DNA of 26,402 nt, taken from positions 1 to 26,402 of the forward strand of contig PXAU01000299.1 of NCBI GenBank assembly GCA_003567075.1, written 5' to 3'. The position numbers and the translations under genes were made by a program. This DNA is from Trueperaceae bacterium. Lineage in GTDB: Bacteria; Deinococcota; Deinococci; Deinococcales; Trueperaceae. Of this stretch, positions 23,158 through 26,402 are shown one piece after another; within the stretch, counting starts at the first letter, position 1, and every line of letters begins with the position of its first letter. The notes below the pieces were generated by a model, which worked only from the letters and a program-made list of their open reading frames with translations, had not been told where the DNA came from and did no database searches.

Positions 23158-25417
23158 GTGCGTTGGCTCCCTGGGGATTCTAGCCCGTGCTCGGTCGGGT
23201 CCTGGTCCGCGGGCTCGGCCGGCCGTCCGTTGCCCTCTCGCGGTGTCGTCTCGTTGCGCTCGGCGTCGCTCTCGGTGTCGCTCTCGATGTCGATGTCGGT
23301 GTCAGCCGTTTCCTCGACCGGGCTCTCCGCTGGTTCGACCCGCACGACGTGGCCGGGGAAGAGCCGTTGCAGGGTTGCGATCGTCCCGCCCTCGAGCCCA
23401 ACGCCACGACCGTCGTCGGGCGTGGCAGGCGGTTCGGCGGGCGCGGCCGCTGGCACAGGCTCTGCCGGGAGCGTCTCGGCGGCGTCGCGACGTGGGCGCG
23501 GCGGCGCGGCGGCGTGCTCAGGCCCTGGAGAGGGTACTTCCGTCTCGTCCCAGAACCCCTCGGGTAGAGCCTCGAGCGTGTCGCTCGGGGGGAGCTCGTG
23601 GCCCTGCGCCTTGGGCGGGGCACCAGTAGCCTGTGCAGCGGTGGTTGCTGCTGCCGCAGCTGCGGTCGCCTCGTGCCCCGTGTCGCTGGTCGACGTCGAC
23701 GTCGGGCTCGGGGGCGGCGTCTGGCTCGGCGTCTGGCTTGGGCTCGGGCTCGGGGGCGGCGTCGGGGTGGGCGCTGGGGGCGGCGCGGGTCGCGACGCCC
23801 CCGTCAGGCTTTTCCCGGTGCCTCCGCATCGCGCGGCGGCTCGAGCGGCACTGATGCACGGTCGCCGCTGGCCTCGCTCGTACCGCTTGCAGGGCGCCGG
23901 ATCCGTCCGCTCGGGCCCTCGATCCGCACCTCCAGCTGGGCGCCACCGGCGTCGTCGAGCAGCTCGAAGAAGTCGCGCTCACGGCGCTGGAGCTGCGCGA
24001 AGTGGAAGGCGTGGCGGGCGTCGTAGTGCACCTCGAGGTGCTCGCCTTCGAGGCGCGCTTCGGCGGGCAGGAGGAAGGCCTTGAGCTGCGGGCCCGCGCG
24101 CGAAAGGAGGGCGTGCCAGCTGAGCTTCTTCGGGCTGGCCTCGGAGCGCGCGGGGCGCCTCGCAGCGCCGGCCTGGGGGGCGCGCTTGGCGGGGCGGTTG
24201 GGATCGAACCCGGCGGGTGCCTCAGCCGCCGTCGGCCTGGTGGCGTCGGCGGCCGCGGGCGGCGTCTCCTGCGGCGTCTCGCGTGGCGCTTCCTGCGGCG
24301 TCTCCCGCGGCGCTTCGGGCGCTGCATGGGCCGGCGCGGGCCGATCGGTCACGTCGGCGGGCGGCGCCGCCGTGGGGCGCACGGCCGCCGCGGCACGCAG
24401 CAGGGTGACCTCGAGCGCGTACAGGTCGCCGCGCCGAACGAAGCGCTCCTGGGCGTCGTCGAGGACGCGAAGGGCGCGCACGAGCGCTGCCTCGTCGACG
24501 TCGATGGTGGGCGCCGCCGGATGCGCGCGGCCGCGGACGAGCGAGACCAGGACGTCGCGGAGGGTCCGCCCCAGCTGCTCAGCCAACGTCCGCGGGGCGA
24601 AGCCGTCGGCGTACAGCTCGCCGGCGCCGCGAAGCAGCGAGCCCAGGTCGCCCGCTGCCAGCGAGGCGGCCAGCTGCGCCAGACGCTCCTGCGGCGGCAA
24701 GCCCAAGGCCGCTTCGGCCGTGGCCAACGTGAGCGACTCGTCGGACGCCAGCAGGCGCTCGAGCAGCGACTCGGCGTCGCGCATGGCGCCGTCCGCGGCC
24801 CGCGCCAGCAGGTCGAGAGCGTCCGCGTCGGCGGTCACGCCGCTCGCCTGCAGGAGGCGATCGAGCTTGCCTCGGATCTCGGCGTCGGTGAGGCGCCGGA
24901 AGCGGAAATGCTGGCATCGCGACAAGACCGTCGGCGGCAGCTTCTCCGGTTCCGTGGTCGCGAGGACGAACAGCAGTCCAGGAGGCGGTTCCTCGAGCGT
25001 CTTCAGCAGCGCGTTGGCGGCGGCGCGGGAGAGCATGTGGGCTTCGTCCAGCACCCACACACGGCGCCCACCGCGCAGCGGCGCCAAGCGCACCTGCTCA
25101 CGCAGTTCGCGCACGTCCTCAACGGAGTTGTTGGAGGCGGCGTCGAGCTCGATCACGTCGGGATGGCTCGCCTCGCGCACCGCCCGGCACGAGTCGCAGG
25201 TCCCACAGGGCCGCTCGTCCAGCGCCGCGTCACAGTTGACCGCCATCGCCAGCAAGCGCGCGCTGGTCGTCTTGCCCACGCCGCGGGGTCCGGAGAAGAG
25301 GTACGCGTGCCCGACCATCTGCCGGCGCACGGCGGCGACGAGCAACGAGGTGACGTGCTCCTGACCGACGACCTCGTCGAAGCGCGCGGGACGGGCGCGC
25401 TGGTAGATGGCCGCCAT
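23154..25417 (-). CDS. dnaX: DnaX long form by -1 frameshift (tau-like)
   Basis: Joining the frame that opens at 25417 to the -1 frame at the slippery site (23810-23816) gives about 754 residues: 536 shared with the short form plus 218 new. I read every codon of the -1 frame from 23810 to the TGA at 23154-23156 and found no stop. The added part starts with a Pro/Ser/Thr-rich stretch, then an Ala/Thr-rich stretch, an acidic-aromatic segment (LEALPEGFWDETEV) and a compact segment (LQRLFPGHVVRVE). It ends with an acidic tail full of Glu, Asp and Thr. The stop overlaps the ebfC ATG. Whether the tail binds helicase or polymerase, as tau domains do elsewhere, is unknown. Confidence 0.75.
23177..23182 (-). 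promoter_or_regulatory. Possible -10 element before ebfC-recR
   Basis: Minus-strand TAGAAT lies 19 bases before the ebfC ATG, inside the dnaX extension. A GGGAGCC ribosome-binding site lies between. No clear -35 is seen, so this is tentative. Confidence 0.3.
23776..23816 (-). promoter_or_regulatory. Programmed -1 ribosomal frameshift signal in dnaX
   Basis: Reading the minus strand, the zero frame is CCG GGA AAA GCC TGA. The heptamer G GGA AAA (23810-23816) is an exact X XXY YYZ slippery sequence. Seven bases later comes a hairpin: GGGGGCG (23796-23802) pairs with CGCCCCC (23776-23782), then one U-C mismatch, an inner CGCG/CGCG stem and an ACC loop (23788-23790). The zero-frame stop lies in the spacer (23804-23806). 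With only four A residues, ribosomal slippage is more likely than the transcriptional slippage on a long A-run known for Thermus dnaX. Confidence 0.8.
23804..25417 (-). CDS. dnaX: DNA polymerase III clamp-loader subunit DnaX, zero-frame short product
   Basis: ATPase of the clamp loader that opens and loads the beta clamp. The zero-frame product has 537 residues. AAA+ domain: GQEHV (18-22), Walker A GPRGVGKT (43-50), a zinc module with Cys62, Cys71, Cys74 and Cys77, Walker B with DEAH (124-127) and the SRC arginine-finger motif (166-168). Domain III (about 215-345) is the oligomerisation helix bundle. A Pro/Glu linker with an 8-residue repeat (EAPRETPQ) spans about 350-428. A conserved-looking C-terminal module (LSWHALLSRAGPQLKAFLL to LEVHYDARHAFHF, 432-473) follows. 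The ATG at 25415-25417 gives MAAIYQRARP, the family start; the in-frame ATG at 25432 would add five residues. The frame ends at TGA just after the slippery site. Confidence 0.95.
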   Translation of the reverse strand: MAAIYQRARPARFDEVVGQEHVTSLLVAAVRRQMVGHAYLFSGPRGVGKTTSARLLAMAVNCDAALDERPCGTCDSCRAVREASHPDVIELDAASNNSVEDVRELREQVRLAPLRGGRRVWVLDEAHMLSRAAANALLKTLEEPPPGLLFVLATTEPEKLPPTVLSRCQHFRFRRLTDAEIRGKLDRLLQASGVTADADALDLLARAADGAMRDAESLLERLLASDESLTLATAEAALGLPPQERLAQLAASLAAGDLGSLLRGAGELYADGFAPRTLAEQLGRTLRDVLVSLVRGRAHPAAPTIDVDEAALVRALRVLDDAQERFVRRGDLYALEVTLLRAAAAVRPTAAPPADVTDRPAPAHAAPEAPRETPQEAPRETPQETPPAAADATRPTAAEAPAGFDPNRPAKRAPQAGAARRPARSEASPKKLSWHALLSRAGPQLKAFLLPAEARLEGEHLEVHYDARHAFHFAQLQRRERDFFELLDDAGGAQLEVRIEGPSGRIRRPASGTSEASGDRASVPLEPPRDAEAPGKA

Positions 25418-25422
25418 GCCGG

Positions 25423-25431
25423 AGGCTACCA
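25423..25431 (-). promoter_or_regulatory. Extended -10 element of dnaX, leaderless type
   Basis: The minus strand reads TGGTAGCCT (TGn-TANNNT) five bases before the dnaX ATG at 25417. There is no Shine-Dalgarno site. The spacing is one base shorter than the other leaderless candidates here. On the plus strand the overlapping TACCAT (25427-25432) might serve the divergent ATPase gene. Confidence 0.4.
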
Positions 25432-25483
25432 TGGGGTCGCCGTCGCGCCCGGGCTGGCTGCGCGAGGGCTCGAAGGGGGTCGC

Positions 25484-26402
25484 ATGCTCCAGCCCTACCT
25501 GCTCGACGGTCCCTGCACGGCAGCGTGGTGGGCGGCGTTGGCCGAGCTGGACCGGGTCCTGGGCGCGGGTGACGCGGCGGGTGCCGTCAGGGCGCATGCG
25601 GCCGTGGCGCGGGCCCTGATGATCGACGGGCACGCCGACGTGGCCGAGGCGGTGGCGAGCGGCACGCTGTTCGGGGAGGGGGCCTGGAGCCAGCAGGTGG
25701 GTCGCGCTCACGAACGTGGCTGCGAGCCCCTGCTGGCCCCTGGCGCGGCGCGGGCCGCACGCGCCGACCTCCACGCCCTGGCCGCGCTGGTACGACGCGA
25801 CTGGCAGCGCGAGTGCCAGGCGCTCGTCGGTCGATCGCTGCCGCCCTGGACCGAGTTGGCGCTGCCGGCCGAGGAACCCGATGCGGCCGCCGCCGCAGCG
25901 CGCCAGCAGATGCGTGGTGCGCTGCTGGGAGGGGACGTCGAGGCTGCCTATCGGGCCTTGCTCGACACGGCCAGGACGACGGGCGCAGGGCCCCTGGCGC
26001 GGTACCGAGCGTTCGCCTGGGACGGGAGCGGCCTCCGCGGGATCGACCGGCCGGCCGGGGCCGGGCTCGCCACGCTGGCGGGTCTGGAGCGGCAGCTGGC
26101 GGCGATCTTCACCAACGTCGAGGCCTTCCTGCGCGGCCGACCGGCGCTCGCCACGCTCCTCTACGGCCCGCGCGGCAGCGGGAAGTCGAGCGTGGTGCGC
26201 GGCCTGCTCGAGCGCTACGGCGAGCGCGGGCTACGCCTCGTCGAACTACCCGTGGTGCACTTGGCACGTCTCGACGACGTCCTGACGAGCGCCTTGCGCC
26301 AACCTCGGCGGGTGGTCCTGATGCTCGACGACCTCGCCGTCGACGACGGCGACGCGCACGCGAGGCCGCTCAAGAGCCTGCTCGAGGGCAGCCTCCTGGC
26401 AC
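25484..26402 (+). CDS. AAA+ ATPase of the DUF815 family (C-terminus beyond window)
   Basis: Partial gene of at least 306 codons running off the right edge, with no stop seen. The start ATG at 25484 (MLQPYLLDG) has AAGGGGG four bases upstream. The N-terminal 165 residues are Ala/Arg-rich helices not recognised. From about residue 177 the DUF815/AAA pattern is clear: FAWDGSGLRGIDRP, ATLAGLERQ, FTNVEAFLRGRPALATLLYG, Walker A GPRGSGKSS, GLRLVELP and a Walker-B strand VVLMLDDLAVDDGD, then LKSLLEGSLL. DUF815 proteins are P-loop ATPases of uncertain function. It is transcribed divergently from dnaX with 66 bases between the two start codons. Confidence 0.85.
   Translation, partial: MLQPYLLDGPCTAAWWAALAELDRVLGAGDAAGAVRAHAAVARALMIDGHADVAEAVASGTLFGEGAWSQQVGRAHERGCEPLLAPGAARAARADLHALAALVRRDWQRECQALVGRSLPPWTELALPAEEPDAAAAAARQQMRGALLGGDVEAAYRALLDTARTTGAGPLARYRAFAWDGSGLRGIDRPAGAGLATLAGLERQLAAIFTNVEAFLRGRPALATLLYGPRGSGKSSVVRGLLERYGERGLRLVELPVVHLARLDDVLTSALRQPRRVVLMLDDLAVDDGDAHARPLKSLLEGSLLA

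Noticed and set aside
23154..23456. A stand-alone 100-residue gene starting with a GTG at 23456
   Set aside because: It is simply the end of the -1 frame of dnaX. The same frame is open without a stop back to the slippery heptamer, and no ribosome-binding site or promoter was seen at 23456.
22867..24084. Plus-strand frame of 405 codons with Gly/Ser/Val-rich repeats opposite the dnaX tail
   Set aside because: The low-complexity glycine repeats are the complement of the Pro/Ser linker of the DnaX extension. It also overlaps ebfC antisense; no start signal was seen.
24241..24320. Repeated GGCGTCTC(C/G)-type units resembling a short repeat array
   Set aside because: They encode the EAPRETPQ peptide repeats of the DnaX linker, so this is coding repetition and not a CRISPR or intergenic array.

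Overview
The window is GC-rich chromosomal DNA (close to 70% G+C by eye) packed with housekeeping genes. It is most consistent with a member of the Deinococcota, possibly a Trueperaceae-like lineage, but this is an inference. The points for it are the high GC, the frequent TANNNT hexamer placed 5-9 nt before a start codon with no Shine-Dalgarno sequence (the leaderless pattern described in Deinococcus), a Thermus-like M29 aminopeptidase, a membrane PIN-TRAM protein beside radA, and a topoisomerase I without zinc fingers. A split two-subunit glycyl-tRNA synthetase is a point against a close Thermus or Deinococcus relative. No phage, insertion sequence, CRISPR array or obvious foreign island is seen.

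Layout. 92-167: tRNA-Ala(TGC), minus strand, with a good promoter. 211-5004, minus: clpC, radA and a YacL-type PIN-TRAM protein (proteolysis, recombination repair, RNA-linked nuclease). 5215-8216, plus: glyQ-glyS. 8308-8394, minus: tRNA-Leu(CAG) with a hairpin terminator. 8586-9671, minus: M29 aminopeptidase. 9790-13952, plus: a tight operon of ATGA-overlapping genes (RsuA/RluB-type pseudouridine synthase, hypoxanthine phosphoribosyltransferase, membrane-anchored M23 peptidase, exported GH13 glycoside hydrolase), followed by trpS and an alkaline-phosphatase-superfamily protein up to 15975. 15968-17146, minus: SpoIIM-like membrane protein. 17229-17729, plus: HD-domain hydrolase. 17740-22143, minus: topA, recO, plsY. 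22239-25417, minus: dnaX, ebfC (ybaB), recR. 25484-26402, plus: an AAA+ ATPase of the DUF815 family, cut by the window edge.

The most striking observation is in dnaX. The frame opening at 25417 ends in a TGA at 23804-23806, two codons after a perfect X XXY YYZ slippery heptamer (G GGA AAA). A strong GC hairpin follows 7 nt after the heptamer. A -1 shift there opens 218 further codons with no stop, ending in a TGA that overlaps the ebfC ATG. This is the architecture of programmed -1 ribosomal frameshifting and predicts two DnaX products of 537 and about 754 residues. It also explains the roughly 650 bases between the dnaX stop and ebfC.

The second theme is transcription. At least six genes (M29 peptidase, rluB, trpS, the HD protein, recO, dnaX, and perhaps the SpoIIM-like gene) have a -10-like hexamer 5-9 nt before the start codon. 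By contrast, glyQ, clpC, topA and ebfC have clear ribosome-binding sites, and topA has a near-consensus TTGACA-16-TATAAT promoter.
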